A stretch of 64,000 bases of DNA from Mangrovactinospora gilvigrisea. Its GTDB lineage: Bacteria > Actinomycetota > Actinomycetes > Streptomycetales > Streptomycetaceae. The translations under genes were made by a program, and so were the position numbers. The notes below the pieces were generated by a model. It worked only from the letters and a program-made list of their open reading frames with translations, ran no database searches and was not told where the DNA came from. Shown piece after piece: positions 25,160 to 35,840 of this stretch (position 1 is the first letter of the stretch; every line of letters starts with the position of its first letter). The stretch spans positions 1 through 64,000 of the forward strand of contig NZ_MLCF01000041.1 of NCBI RefSeq assembly GCF_001879105.1, in the 5' to 3' direction.

Positions 25160-25603
25160 CGGCAGCACGGCGGCGGCGCCCTGCGCGATCGCGCAGAGCG
25201 TCTCCGCCCCGTCGCCGTCGACCATCAGCAGGTCGCAGCGGCAGGTGATCCGCGTCCGCCCGGCGCGCACCGCGTGCGCGCGGGCACGCAGCAGCACGCC
25301 CCGCGCCGGCCGCAGATACTCGATGGAGAACCCCGTGGTCAGCAGCGCCGCCCCCGGCTCGGCGGCGGCCGCCCCGGCGGCGAACGTCAGCGCGTTGTCG
25401 GCGGCGTAGCCGAGCACCCCGCCGTGCAGATGGCCGTTCTGCTGCCGCAGCTCGTCCCGCACCTCCAGCTCCAGCGTCGCGCCGCCGTCCCCGAACGCGG
25501 CGACCCGCGCCCCGAGATGGACGCTGAACGGCTGGGCCGCCAGCGTCCGCCGCGCGTACTCCAGCTCCGGGGTGGGCGCGTCCTGGTGCTGCTCGGGATC
25601 CAT
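25130..25603 (-). CDS. PaaI-like hotdog thioesterase
   Basis: The protein has 157 residues with the hotdog thioesterase signature QQNGHLHGGVLGYAADNALT (about residues 54-73), where the Gly-rich helix and the Asp near its end form the active site of the PaaI family. These enzymes hydrolyse aromatic or acyl-CoA thioesters. It converges with and overlaps the SGNH hydrolase gene by 30 bases and is divergent from an AraC-type regulator 47 bases away, which may control it. Confidence 0.85.
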   Translation of the reverse strand: MDPEQHQDAPTPELEYARRTLAAQPFSVHLGARVAAFGDGGATLELEVRDELRQQNGHLHGGVLGYAADNALTFAAGAAAAEPGAALLTTGFSIEYLRPARGVLLRARAHAVRAGRTRITCRCDLLMVDGDGAETLCAIAQGAAAVLPSAPGSGQGE

Positions 25604-25636
25604 CTCGACCTCCGTGTCGCTGCTGCCGTGCCCCCG

Positions 25637-25650
25637 TAGAATGCTCGATT
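25637..25650 (+). promoter_or_regulatory. Candidate leaderless promoter of AraC gene
   Basis: TAGAAT at 25637-25642 is eight bases before the GTG start at 25651, with no ribosome site between, so the transcript probably begins at the start codon. Confidence 0.45.
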
Positions 25651-26403
25651 GTGTCGAAAGTCCGCCATACCCCGCGAGCCTCCACCGCGGTGCTGCCGCT
25701 GGCGGCCGGCGAGAGCATCGACGCGCACCGCCACGACGAGCACCAGATCCTCTACGCGGGACGCGGCGTGCTCGCCGTCACCACCGACGCCGGCACCTGG
25801 GTGGCGCCGGGCACCCGCGCGCTGTGGGTGCCGGCCGGCACCGCGCACGCCCACACCGCGCACGGCGACCTCGATCTGCACACCATCGGCCTGCCGCGGT
25901 CCGTCAACCCGCTGGGGCTCGCCGAGCCGGCCGCGCTGACGGTGCGTCCGCTGCTGCGCGAGCTGATCCTCGCCTACACCCGGGAGGCCGGGCAGGGGGC
26001 GAGCGCCGAGCGCCGCCGGATGCGGGCCGTGCTCCTGGACCAGCTGCGCGCCTCGCCGCAGCGGCCGATGCATCTGCCCACCCCGTCCGACCCCCGGCTG
26101 GTGGCCGTCTGCGAGCTGCTGAGCCGGGACCCGGCGGACGGCCGGCCGCTCGCCGCGCTCGGGGCGGCGGCCGGCGCGGGCGCGGGGGAGCGCACCCTCA
26201 GCCGGCTCTTCCGCGCCGAGCTGGGCATGACGTTCCCCCAATGGCGCACCCAACTGCGGCTCTACCACGCCCTGGTGCTGCTCAGCGACGGGCTGCCGGT
26301 GACGGCGGTGGCGCACCGCTGCGGCTGGGCCACCCCCAGCGCCTTCATCGACGTCTTCCGCCGCACCTTCGGGCGCACGCCCGGCGCGCACCGCGCTACT
26401 TGA
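25651..26403 (+). CDS. AraC-family transcriptional regulator
   Basis: The protein has 250 residues. An N-terminal cupin sensor domain (AHRHDEHQILYAGRG, then LWVPAGTAHAH) is followed by a C-terminal double helix-turn-helix (ERTLSRLFRAELGMTFPQWR and VAHRCGWATPSAFIDVFRR). The ligand is unknown. It is divergent from the thioesterase gene and may regulate it. The 3' end overlaps the stop of the convergent gene at 26396 by eight bases. The last residues are GRTPGAHRAT. Confidence 0.9.
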   Translation: MSKVRHTPRASTAVLPLAAGESIDAHRHDEHQILYAGRGVLAVTTDAGTWVAPGTRALWVPAGTAHAHTAHGDLDLHTIGLPRSVNPLGLAEPAALTVRPLLRELILAYTREAGQGASAERRRMRAVLLDQLRASPQRPMHLPTPSDPRLVAVCELLSRDPADGRPLAALGAAAGAGAGERTLSRLFRAELGMTFPQWRTQLRLYHALVLLSDGLPVTAVAHRCGWATPSAFIDVFRRTFGRTPGAHRAT

Positions 26404-27283
26404 GCGCGGCGAGCGTCGACCGGGCGCTCTGCTCCAGCAGTTGGGCGGCCTTGCCGGAGCTGAGCTTCGCCGACCCCGAGGCGTAGCTGGAGAAGGTGAC
26501 CTGGTAGGTCGTGCCGTGGTCGCGGACGCCCAGGATCTCGTAGACGTTGCTGCTGGAGCGCGTGTTGACCTGGGTGACGAGGTAGGCCTCCTGGCCGATG
26601 CCCGGCACCCTGTCCACCGTGTAGTGGTAGCTGGGGGACTTGTCGGCGGTGTAGGAGAGGTACCCGTCGGCGAACTCGGTCTTCGGGTCCTGCTTCTTGT
26701 GCAGGATCAGGCTGCTGTAGAGGTAGGCCGAGGAGTACGAGGTGGAGCTCGAACCGGAGCCCGCGCCCTTCATGTTGATCGTGCACTGCATGGTGTCGAT
26801 CGTCGGCCGCCGGACGGCCGCCGGGATCGTGCCGCTGTCGCCGGTCTCCTTCTGGAAGCCGTTGGAGGTGAACGGCGAGACATCGGTCTTGGCGCACAGG
26901 TCGGTGGTGTAGCGGTAGCCGGCGAGGCCCGGCGCCGCGTCCCCGCCGCCGCTGCCGCCGGTGGCCAGCACGGCGGCGGCCCACACCGCGGAGGCCGCGA
27001 CGGCGCCGCCGAGCCCCCACAGCCAGCCCTTGCCGCGCGAGCCCGAGGACGCGCCCGCGCCGGGGCCGGTGCCGGGGCCCGCGGGCGCGGGGTAGGGCGC
27101 GGCGGCGGGCGGCGGGGCGTAGCCCCCGCCGTAGCCCTGCGGCTGCGGGGCGGCGGGCGCCGACTGCTGCGGGAACGACGGCTGGGTCGGCGTCCGGGCG
27201 GGCTGCTGGGACGGCGGTGGACCATAGGGATTGGGCTGGTCCGGCCGTGCGTAAGGGTTGTTCGGGTCCCCCGGATTCGACAT
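26396..27283 (-). CDS. Pro-rich single-pass membrane protein with extracytoplasmic domain
   Basis: The protein has 295 residues. The first 80 are Pro/Gln/Gly/Tyr-rich and disordered, typical of actinobacterial cytoplasmic tails. A hydrophobic helix follows at about residues 87-107 (WLWGLGGAVAASAVWAAAV), then an outside domain of about 185 residues with two Cys residues likely to pair. The outside domain is Ser/Tyr-rich and not a family I can name. It lies just downstream of katG on the same strand but behind a very strong hairpin, so it is probably a separate unit. Confidence 0.75.
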   Translation of the reverse strand: MSNPGDPNNPYARPDQPNPYGPPPSQQPARTPTQPSFPQQSAPAAPQPQGYGGGYAPPPAAAPYPAPAGPGTGPGAGASSGSRGKGWLWGLGGAVAASAVWAAAVLATGGSGGGDAAPGLAGYRYTTDLCAKTDVSPFTSNGFQKETGDSGTIPAAVRRPTIDTMQCTINMKGAGSGSSSTSYSSAYLYSSLILHKKQDPKTEFADGYLSYTADKSPSYHYTVDRVPGIGQEAYLVTQVNTRSSSNVYEILGVRDHGTTYQVTFSSYASGSAKLSSGKAAQLLEQSARSTLAALK

Positions 27284-27297
27284 GGGGCGAACATACC

Positions 27298-27344
27298 CCG
27301 CGGCCGGCCGCCACCACCCCTCGGGGCGTGGCGACCGGCCGCGG
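27298..27344. terminator. Long hairpin downstream of katG
   Basis: Two 17-base arms (27298-27314 and 27328-27344) pair with a single mismatch, and the loop itself contains CCCC/GGGG. This extreme GC cruciform sits between the katG stop and the next gene and is a likely terminator despite lacking a T-run. Confidence 0.6.
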
Positions 27345-27364
27345 GTCGCTCGGTGCGGGCGTCG

Positions 27365-29708
<2,344 letters not shown>

Positions 29709-29770
29709 GAAGCTAGCCAAGCATGTACCCCATCAAGTCGGGGCCCGACGAGCGCGAAGAGGTGGACGCC

Positions 29771-30193
29771 ATGAGCGACCTGCTGGAACGGCTGCGTGCG
29801 CGCGGCTGGCGGATGACGTCCCAGCGGCGTGTCGTCGCGGAGGTGCTCGACGGGCAGCACGTGCATGTAACGGCGGACGAGGTCCTGGCGGCGGCTGCGC
29901 TGCGGCTGCCGGAGATCTCCCGGGCCACCGTCTACAACACGCTGGGCGAGCTGGTGTCGCTGGGCGAGGTGCTGGAGGTCTCGACGGACGGGCGGGCCAA
30001 GCGCTACGACCCCAACGCCCGCAACCCGCACCAGCACCTGGTGTGCGGGGGGTGCGGCACGGTGCGCGACGTGCACCCGGTGGGGGACCTGGTGGCGGGG
30101 CTGCCGGAGGCGGAGCGCTACGGGTTCGCGGTGACGGGGGTGGAGGTGACGTACCGCGGGCTCTGCCCGGAGTGCGCGGCGGCGGCCGGATGA
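29771..30193 (+). CDS. catR: Fur-family peroxide-responsive repressor (CatR/FurA type)
   Basis: The protein has 140 residues, starting MSDLLERLRARGWRMTSQRR, with the winged helix (ISRATVYNTLGELV) and metal-binding region HQHLVCGGCG plus a second Cys pair near the end (GLCPECA), matching CatR/FurA of Streptomyces. Known members repress katG and themselves and lose DNA binding on peroxide oxidation. ATG at 29771 is the homologous start; an upstream ATG at 29723 would add 16 residues. It is divergent from katG, which is the expected target. Confidence 0.9.
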   Translation: MSDLLERLRARGWRMTSQRRVVAEVLDGQHVHVTADEVLAAAALRLPEISRATVYNTLGELVSLGEVLEVSTDGRAKRYDPNARNPHQHLVCGGCGTVRDVHPVGDLVAGLPEAERYGFAVTGVEVTYRGLCPECAAAAG

Positions 30194-30199
30194 GGTGCT

Positions 30200-30280
30200 C
30201 GGCGGCAGCCGGATGAGCGCGGCGGGCGGCGTGCGGCGTGCAGCGTGCGGCGTGCGCGGCGTGCGCGACGGGGCGTGCAC
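30200..30280 (+). repeat. Short GC-rich tandem repeats
   Basis: After the regulator stop a GGCGGC(A/C)GCCGGATGAG sequence occurs twice, then units close to GCGGCGTGC repeat about five times up to base 30272. This is probably slippage-prone spacer DNA with no gene. Confidence 0.6.
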
Positions 30281-30295
30281 CGCTGACAGCGCGTC

Positions 30296-31153
30296 ATGTC
30301 GTATGGTCCGATGATGAATCCGCTGAGTGGCACCGTCGCCGGAGTCCCGTTCACCGCGTTGCCGCCTGTGTCGCCTCTGCCGCCGGCGGGCGGGGCCCCC
30401 GATCCGGCCGCCGGGCTCGTCGTCGCCTGGCACGAGACGGACGCGCCGTGCACCGACGCGGCGATGGCGGCCGCCCTGCCGCTCGCGGACCTCGACGTGT
30501 GGCGCGTCTACCTGGCCGCGCCGCTCTGCGGGCGGCGGGCGCCCACCGGCGACCAGCACGCCGAGATCGGGCGGCGGATCGACGCCGACGCGGTGCGGGA
30601 GTACCTCGTCCCGGTCGTCGAGGGCGCCGCCGCCGAGCTGCCCGCCGTCCTCGCCGGGCTGCGCGCCCGGCTGGAGCTGGCCGAGAACGGGCCGCTCTGC
30701 CTGGTCGGCGGGTCCGCCGGCGGGGCGGCGGTGCTGGCCGCGATCGTCCGCCGGGAGGTGCCGGTGGCCGCCGCGGTGGTCGTCAACGCGGCGCTCCGGG
30801 CGCACACCGTGGTCGACCTGATCAGCCCCGGCTACCGCTGGGACGCGGAGTCCGAGGCCGCCGCGGCCCGCCTGGACTTCGTCGACCGGGCGGCCGAGAT
30901 CACCGCGGCCGGCGCCCGGCTGCTGCTGGTCAGCGGCAGCGAGGACTACCCCGAGCTGCGCCGCGACGCCGCCGCGCTGGCGGCCGCGGTGCCGGCCGGC
31001 ACGGCCGAGGTGGCGGGGCTGGGCCATCCGTTCGCCCCGCGTCCGGGCCTGGAGCCGGCGCCGCGGCTGAAGGAGGCCGAGGTGCTGGACGGCATCGCCG
31101 CCGAGTGGCTGATCCGGGAGGGCGGGCTGCCGCGGCGGAGCCGTCCGAGCTGA
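30296..31153 (+). CDS. Alpha/beta-hydrolase fold protein
   Basis: The protein has about 285 residues. The nucleophile elbow LVGGSAGGAAVLAA gives the Ser in a GxSxG motif near residue 143, and GLGHPFAP near the end offers the His; SGSEDYPEL offers the acid. This fits a small esterase or peptidase-like hydrolase; substrate unknown, no signal peptide. The start is uncertain: ATG at 30296, 30311 or 30314. The last two follow TATGGT closely and could be leaderless. It reads in the same direction as the DoxX-like gene that follows. Confidence 0.75.
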   Translation: MSYGPMMNPLSGTVAGVPFTALPPVSPLPPAGGAPDPAAGLVVAWHETDAPCTDAAMAAALPLADLDVWRVYLAAPLCGRRAPTGDQHAEIGRRIDADAVREYLVPVVEGAAAELPAVLAGLRARLELAENGPLCLVGGSAGGAAVLAAIVRREVPVAAAVVVNAALRAHTVVDLISPGYRWDAESEAAAARLDFVDRAAEITAAGARLLLVSGSEDYPELRRDAAALAAAVPAGTAEVAGLGHPFAPRPGLEPAPRLKEAEVLDGIAAEWLIREGGLPRRSRPS

Positions 31154-31230
31154 CCTGTCACGGAACCGGGCGCCCGTCCCGTCGTATCACCGATCCGATC
31201 GGTCGATGCGAGACGAGGGACGTGCAGACG

Positions 31231-31584
31231 ATGATCCATCCTTGGTGGCCGCCGGCCGCGCTTGCCGCTGTCCAGTTCGGCGACGCTGTGATGTGCGTGG
31301 GTCCGATGGTGTTCATCCGCCAGTGCCTGACGGACGTCGGGTTCCCGCGGCGGTACTGGCGGCTGCTGCCGGTGCTGAAGACCGCGGCGACGGCCGGGCT
31401 GGTGATCGGGATCTGGTGGCCGCCGCTGGCGGTGCTCACCTCGGCGGCGCTGGTCCTCTACTTCCTGATCGCCGTCGGCGCGCACGTCCGCGCCCGGGAC
31501 TTCGGCCGCAACCTCTTCCTCAACGCGACGGGGATGCTGCTGATGTGCGCCGCGGTGCTGGGGTTCACCGTCGCGGCCGGGTGA
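31231..31584 (+). CDS. DoxX-like small membrane protein
   Basis: The protein has 117 residues with four hydrophobic helices and a DoxX_2-like layout (FGDAVMCVGPMVFIRQCL, then ATAGLVIGIWWPPLAVL, then LYFLIAVGAHVRARDF). Members are small membrane proteins; some are linked to thiosulfate or quinone redox, but most are undefined. ATG at 31231 has GAGGGA about ten bases upstream; GTG at 31222 is also in frame. Confidence 0.75.
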   Translation: MIHPWWPPAALAAVQFGDAVMCVGPMVFIRQCLTDVGFPRRYWRLLPVLKTAATAGLVIGIWWPPLAVLTSAALVLYFLIAVGAHVRARDFGRNLFLNATGMLLMCAAVLGFTVAAG

Positions 31585-31666
31585 CGAACCGATGACGGCC
31601 GGGGCCGTTGATCGTTGATCAGTGCATAACCCATGCGGACTGACGGATGGTCAGGGTACCGTGCCC

Positions 31667-31702
31667 GTGCAAGAACGTTCGTACGTGCAAAGGAAATTGC
31701 AC
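31667..31702. promoter_or_regulatory. Operator-like repeats GTGCAA-N6-TTGCAC
   Basis: A perfect inverted repeat (31685-31702) with an extra GTGCAA half-site at 31667 lies between a possible -10 box TACCGT (31657-31662) and the DUF397 start. It is well placed to be the binding site of the XRE regulator encoded downstream. Confidence 0.55.
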
Positions 31703-31727
31703 CAAGCCCTGCCGGAGTTGATCCACC

Positions 31728-31997
31728 ATGAGCAGCGAGCCGTTCCCGACCGGTGCGCCCTCGGCCGTCCCCGCCCCCAGCCTCGTCGGCGCCGCGTGGC
31801 GCAAGAGCTCCCACAGCAACCCCAGCGGGGACTGCGTGGAGTTCGCCCCCGTCGCCGCCGGCACAGTCGCCGTCCGCAACTCCCGCGACCCCCAGGGGGT
31901 CGCGCTGCTGTGCAGCACCGCCGTTCTCGGCGACTTCCTGCGGGCGGCGAAGGAGGGCGAGTTCGACGACCTGATCCGCGGCGGATCGAGCCGATGA
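31728..31997 (+). CDS. DUF397 protein
   Basis: The protein has 89 residues with the family core WRKSSHSNPSGDCVEFAP, VAVRNSRDP and FLRAAKEGEFDD. DUF397 proteins are small partners of XRE regulators in Streptomyces, and some such pairs affect development and antibiotic production; they are thought to counter the regulator. Here it comes first, 108 bases before the XRE gene, whereas in many loci the XRE gene precedes it. GGAG about ten bases upstream supports ATG at 31728. Confidence 0.9.
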   Translation: MSSEPFPTGAPSAVPAPSLVGAAWRKSSHSNPSGDCVEFAPVAAGTVAVRNSRDPQGVALLCSTAVLGDFLRAAKEGEFDDLIRGGSSR

Positions 31998-32007
31998 AGT
32001 GTCAATT

Positions 32008-32031
32008 GCCAATCGATCTCGACTGATTGGC
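32008..32031. promoter_or_regulatory. Hairpin/operator between DUF397 and XRE genes
   Basis: GCCAATC and GATTGGC form a perfect seven-base inverted repeat with a ten-base loop, about 75 bases before the XRE start. It may be a regulator site or a weak attenuator. Confidence 0.4.
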
Positions 32032-32105
32032 TGATCCACCTGTCCATGCGCCGATCGCTCTGGAAGACTTCAGACCCCACCGAACTGATCGTGAGAGGCG
32101 CACCC

Positions 32106-33059
32106 ATGGCGGCCAACCAGCCGTTCACCGCATCGGACCTCGACGGCGAACCGCAGCGCGGTCGGGTCTCCGAGTCGCCGGCGGGTCGTGTGCTGAACTA
32201 CTCGCGCGCCGACCCCACCATCCGCCGGGTGATGCTCGGCCTGGAGCTGCGCCGCCTCCGCGAGGCCGCCGGCATCAGCGCCGAGACGGCGGGCGAGACC
32301 ATCCGCGCCTCGCCCGCGAAGATCAGCCGGATGGAGCGCGGCCGCGTCAGCTTCAAGCTCCGCGACGTGGACGACCTGCTCGCGCTCTACGGCCTCACCG
32401 ACCCGGCCGACCGCGCACCCCTGATGGAGGTCGCGCGCGAGGCCAACTCCCCGGGCTGGTGGCAGAAGTACAGCGATCTGCTGCCCAACTGGTTCCAGAT
32501 GCACCTGGGGCTGGAGGGCGCCGCCGCCCGGCTGCGCACCTACCAGGTGCAGTTCGTCCCGGGCCTGCTGCAGACCGCCGACTACGCCCGCGCCGTCGTC
32601 CTGCTCGAGCACGTCGACGCCGCCGACGAGGAGCTGCAGCGCCGCGTCGACTTCCGGATCGAGCGGCAGCGCCTCCTCGACCAGGAGGAGCCGCCGATGC
32701 TCTGGGCCGTGGTCGACGAGGCCGCGCTGGCGCGCCCGCTGGGCAGCGCCGCGGTGATGCGCCGCCAGCTGGAGCACCTCGTCGAGGCGGCGGAGCGCCC
32801 CAACGTCACGCTCCAGGTGATCCCCTTCCGCCGCGGCGGCCACGCCGCCGCCGGCGGGCCGTTCACGGTCATCCGCTTCGACGAGCCCGAACTCGCCGAC
32901 GTGGTCTACCTGGAGCAGCTCACCAGCGCCCTCTACCTGGACAAGCCGGCCGACGTGGCCCGCTACTCCCAGGTGATGGACCGCCTCTGCCAGACGGCCG
33001 ACCCCTGGCAGGACACCCCCGACACCCTCCGCCGGATCGCCCGCGAGCTGGACCGCTGA
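32106..33059 (+). CDS. XRE-family regulator with DUF5753 domain
   Basis: The protein has 317 residues. The helix-turn-helix (LRRLREAAGISAETAGETI, about residues 44-62, then ASPAKISRMERGR) is followed by the DUF5753 ligand domain (SDLLPNWFQMHLGLEGAA, VQFVPGLLQTADYARAV, PNVTLQVIPF). These regulators pair with DUF397 proteins and are numerous in Streptomyces. ATG at 32106 with GAGAGG eight bases upstream is preferred over 32046. It probably binds the nearby GTGCAA repeats. Confidence 0.9.
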   Translation: MAANQPFTASDLDGEPQRGRVSESPAGRVLNYSRADPTIRRVMLGLELRRLREAAGISAETAGETIRASPAKISRMERGRVSFKLRDVDDLLALYGLTDPADRAPLMEVAREANSPGWWQKYSDLLPNWFQMHLGLEGAAARLRTYQVQFVPGLLQTADYARAVVLLEHVDAADEELQRRVDFRIERQRLLDQEEPPMLWAVVDEAALARPLGSAAVMRRQLEHLVEAAERPNVTLQVIPFRRGGHAAAGGPFTVIRFDEPELADVVYLEQLTSALYLDKPADVARYSQVMDRLCQTADPWQDTPDTLRRIARELDR

Positions 33060-33117
33060 CGCGGTCCCGGCACGCGGTGCGGCCGTCGGCACGAGCCCCG
33101 AGGAAGCGACGATCCCC

Positions 33118-33993
33118 GTGACCGAGACCGACCACGTCCAGACCCCGCCGCCGGGCGACCCGACGGTGATGAGCCACGCCCGCGCGTACAACTTCGTGCT
33201 GGGCGGCAAGGACAACTACCCGGTGGACCGGGAGGGTGCCGAGGCCGTCATGGCGATGGCCCCGGACCTGCCCGTCCTCGGGAAGGCGCAGACCCGGTTC
33301 TATCTGCGGCTCGCCGATCTGTGCGCCCGTCAGGGCATCGACCAGGTCCTGGACATCGGCTCCGGCATCCCGGTGCGGCCCTACGTCCACGAGATAGCCC
33401 GGGCCACCCTGCCGGACGCGCGCGTCGTCTACGCGGACTACGACCCGCTGGTGACGGTGATGAACAACGCGCTGCCCGCGAAGGAGCGGGGCGTCGTCGC
33501 CATCGAGGCGGACGTGCGCGACCCCGAGGCGCTGCTCGGGCACGAGAAGGTGCGGAGCCTCATCGACTTCGACAAGCCGGTGCTGATGCTCTTCATCGGG
33601 CTCTTCCACCTGGTGACGGACGCCGAGGACCCGCGCGCGCTGATGGCCGCGTACCGCGACCGGATGGCGCCGGGCAGCTACGCGGCGATCACGCAGTTCA
33701 GCAGCGACGGCAGCGATGCCGCCGCGCGGGCGACGCTGGAGCAGATCTCCGAGGGGTCGCCGTCGCCGATGTGCTTCCGCTCCAAGGCGGAGATCCTGCC
33801 CTTCTTCGACGGCTTCGAGCTGCTGGAGCCGGGCCTGGTGGACAGCGTCCAGGAGTGGTGGCCCCGCCGGAACGGTCCCGCGGCCGAGGGCGGTCCGGTG
33901 CCGCGGGCGGTGGACGCGGACTGGTGGCGCGACGAGAGCATCCCCGAGACCGGCCTGAAGTGCGCGGCCGGGGTGGGGATCAAGCGCGCCTGA
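33118..33993 (+). CDS. SAM-dependent methyltransferase (Methyltransf_19/DUF574)
   Basis: The protein has 291 residues. It starts near MSHARAYNFVLGGKDNYPVD, the hallmark of this actinobacterial family, and has the SAM loop VLDIGSGIPV near residue 79, then VVYADYDP. The end WRDESIPETGLKCAAGVGIKR also fits. The natural substrate of the family is not established. GTG at 33118 starts the gene 58 bases after the XRE gene on the same strand; this family often accompanies XRE/DUF397 genes. Confidence 0.88.
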   Translation: MTETDHVQTPPPGDPTVMSHARAYNFVLGGKDNYPVDREGAEAVMAMAPDLPVLGKAQTRFYLRLADLCARQGIDQVLDIGSGIPVRPYVHEIARATLPDARVVYADYDPLVTVMNNALPAKERGVVAIEADVRDPEALLGHEKVRSLIDFDKPVLMLFIGLFHLVTDAEDPRALMAAYRDRMAPGSYAAITQFSSDGSDAAARATLEQISEGSPSPMCFRSKAEILPFFDGFELLEPGLVDSVQEWWPRRNGPAAEGGPVPRAVDADWWRDESIPETGLKCAAGVGIKRA

Positions 33994-34078
33994 CGGACGT
34001 ACTCCGCCTCGACATTTGGTCAAGCGTCGGTAAAGATTGGGGGATTCGCCGAGGCCGAGGCAGGGGAGGCAGGACGGG

Positions 34079-35086
34079 ATGGTGGCGACGGCGCCCGACG
34101 CGGGAGCGGACGCACCGCATCCCGGTGTGATCCCCCTGCGGCCGCTCCGCCTCGGCGAACTCCTGCGGGCCGGCTTCGCGGTGCTCGGCGCGCACCGCCG
34201 CGTGCTCGCCCTGGTCGCCCTCCCGTCCGCGCTGGCCGGGCAGTTGGCGTACGTCGGCGTCGGCCTCCTCCTCCGGGCCCGCCTCCGGCACCTCGCCGAG
34301 CCGCTCCGGGTGCTCACCGACGAGGGCGCCGGCGAGGACGAGCGCGGCGACGCCGCGCTGCGGGTGGCCCGCGCGCTGCCCTCGCTGCTCGGCGCGCTGG
34401 GCGCCGCCCAACTGCTGGTCTGGCTCGGCGCGCTGCTGATCGCCGCCGCTGGCGTCCACCTCGCGGGGCGCGCCGTGCTGGGCGAGCCGCTCGCGGCGCG
34501 CGAGGCGTGGGGCGCCGCGCTGCGCGCGCTGCCCCGGCTGATCGGCACGAACCTGCTGGTGGTGCTGGCGGTACTGGGCATCGTCGCGGTCGGCCTGCTG
34601 CCGCTGCTGCTGGTGAGCGGGGGCGGCGTCGGGCCGGCGCCCAGCATCGAGGTGGGCATCGGCGGGCTCGCCGCCTCCGGCGCGGTCTCGGCATGGCTCG
34701 CGGTGCAGTGGGCGCTGGCCGTCCCGGCGGTGGTGCTGGAGCGGCCGGGGACGTCCGCGGCCGGGGCGCTGGGCCGCTCGTCCGCGCTGACGCGCGGGGC
34801 GTGGCCGCGCTCGCTGGCGGTCTGCGCGGTGGGCGGCCTCGTCGGCGCGGCCGCGGCGTTGACGCTGCATCAGGCCGCGACCGCGGTCGCCGACCTGGCG
34901 TTCCCGCCCGCGCTGGCCACCGGGTGGCCGCTGGCCGGCAACCTGCTGGTCTCCGCCCTCGGCCCGGCCCTCGCCGCGGCCATCGGCGGCAGCCTGCTGG
35001 CGATCCTGCTGACGCTGCTCTACCTCGACCGGCGGATCCGCGTCGAGGGGCTCGCCGCTCAGCTCGCGTCGGCCGGGCGGGTGTAG
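34079..35086 (+). CDS. Polytopic membrane protein
   Basis: The protein has 335 residues with about six to seven hydrophobic helices, beginning with the cytoplasmic VIPLRPLRLGELLRAGFAVL typical of DUF7544/glycerophosphodiesterase-type membrane domain proteins. It is very Ala/Leu-rich. Function unknown. ATG at 34079 has GGAGG upstream; a longer start at 34037 is possible but lacks support. The 3' end overlaps the convergent racemase gene by 28 bases. Confidence 0.7.
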   Translation: MVATAPDAGADAPHPGVIPLRPLRLGELLRAGFAVLGAHRRVLALVALPSALAGQLAYVGVGLLLRARLRHLAEPLRVLTDEGAGEDERGDAALRVARALPSLLGALGAAQLLVWLGALLIAAAGVHLAGRAVLGEPLAAREAWGAALRALPRLIGTNLLVVLAVLGIVAVGLLPLLLVSGGGVGPAPSIEVGIGGLAASGAVSAWLAVQWALAVPAVVLERPGTSAAGALGRSSALTRGAWPRSLAVCAVGGLVGAAAALTLHQAATAVADLAFPPALATGWPLAGNLLVSALGPALAAAIGGSLLAILLTLLYLDRRIRVEGLAAQLASAGRV

Positions 35087-35718
35087 GAGGCGAGCAGCCC
35101 GGCCGCGAGGACCGGGTCGACCACCGGAACGCCCAACTCCCGCTCCAGGACGGGGCGCAGGCCCAGGGACGTCATCCCCGTGCAGGCCAGCAGCAGCACC
35201 TCGGCGCCGTCCGCGACCAGACGAGCGGCGGCGGCGCGTGCGGCCCGGCTCCCCTCGGGGGTGCGCAGCTCGGTGGTGGTGTGCACGCCCTCCGGCCGGC
35301 GGGAGGCGGTGAGCCGCTCGCCGAGCAGCGCGGCGATCGGCGCGGGCGCCTCGTCGCGGATGCCGAGCACGCCGATCCGCGCGCCGAGCCCCAGCGCGAC
35401 CCCGGCGGCGGCCGAACCCGCCCCGATCACCGGGACGTCGACCGCGGCGCGGGCGGCGGCGACCGCCGGATCGGCGGCGCAGCTGATGACGACGGCGGAG
35501 GCGCCCTGCGCGGCGAACGCGCGGACCAGCTCGACGATCTTCGGCTCGGCGCGGCGCTCGGAGGCGTCGTCGTGGATGCCGTGCGGCTGGTCCGGGATGC
35601 AGCGCGAGACGGTCGGCAGCCCGAACCGCGCCTCAAGCAGCCGGCCGTGATCGTCGACCAGTTCGGGATCGTCCGAGCTGAGCACCCGCACGACGGCGAG
35701 CGGAGCGGAGATGGACAT
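35059..35718 (-). CDS. Asp/Glu/hydantoin racemase-family protein
   Basis: The protein has 219 residues of the Asp/Glu racemase fold. The two catalytic Cys candidates are visible: AVVISCAADPAV near the N-terminal half and VLLLACTGMTSLG in the C-terminal half. Such proteins interconvert D and L forms of acidic amino acids or hydantoins, or act as decarboxylases. ATG at 35718 has AGGAGG seven bases upstream. It is the last gene of the locus DUF1177 - OPT transporter - AroM-like - racemase and probably acts on the same imported substrate. Confidence 0.82.
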   Translation of the reverse strand: MSISAPLAVVRVLSSDDPELVDDHGRLLEARFGLPTVSRCIPDQPHGIHDDASERRAEPKIVELVRAFAAQGASAVVISCAADPAVAAARAAVDVPVIGAGSAAAGVALGLGARIGVLGIRDEAPAPIAALLGERLTASRRPEGVHTTTELRTPEGSRAARAAAARLVADGAEVLLLACTGMTSLGLRPVLERELGVPVVDPVLAAGLLASYTRPADAS

Positions 35719-35840
35719 GGACGTACCTCCTTGCGTCAACGGCAACCGCACCGCGTCGGCGCGGGCCGGGATTCTGCCGGTGTCCGGCTGCGGCGCGTGG
35801 TCGTGGGTGAGTGGCGATCGGGCGCGCGACGGCGCGCAGC

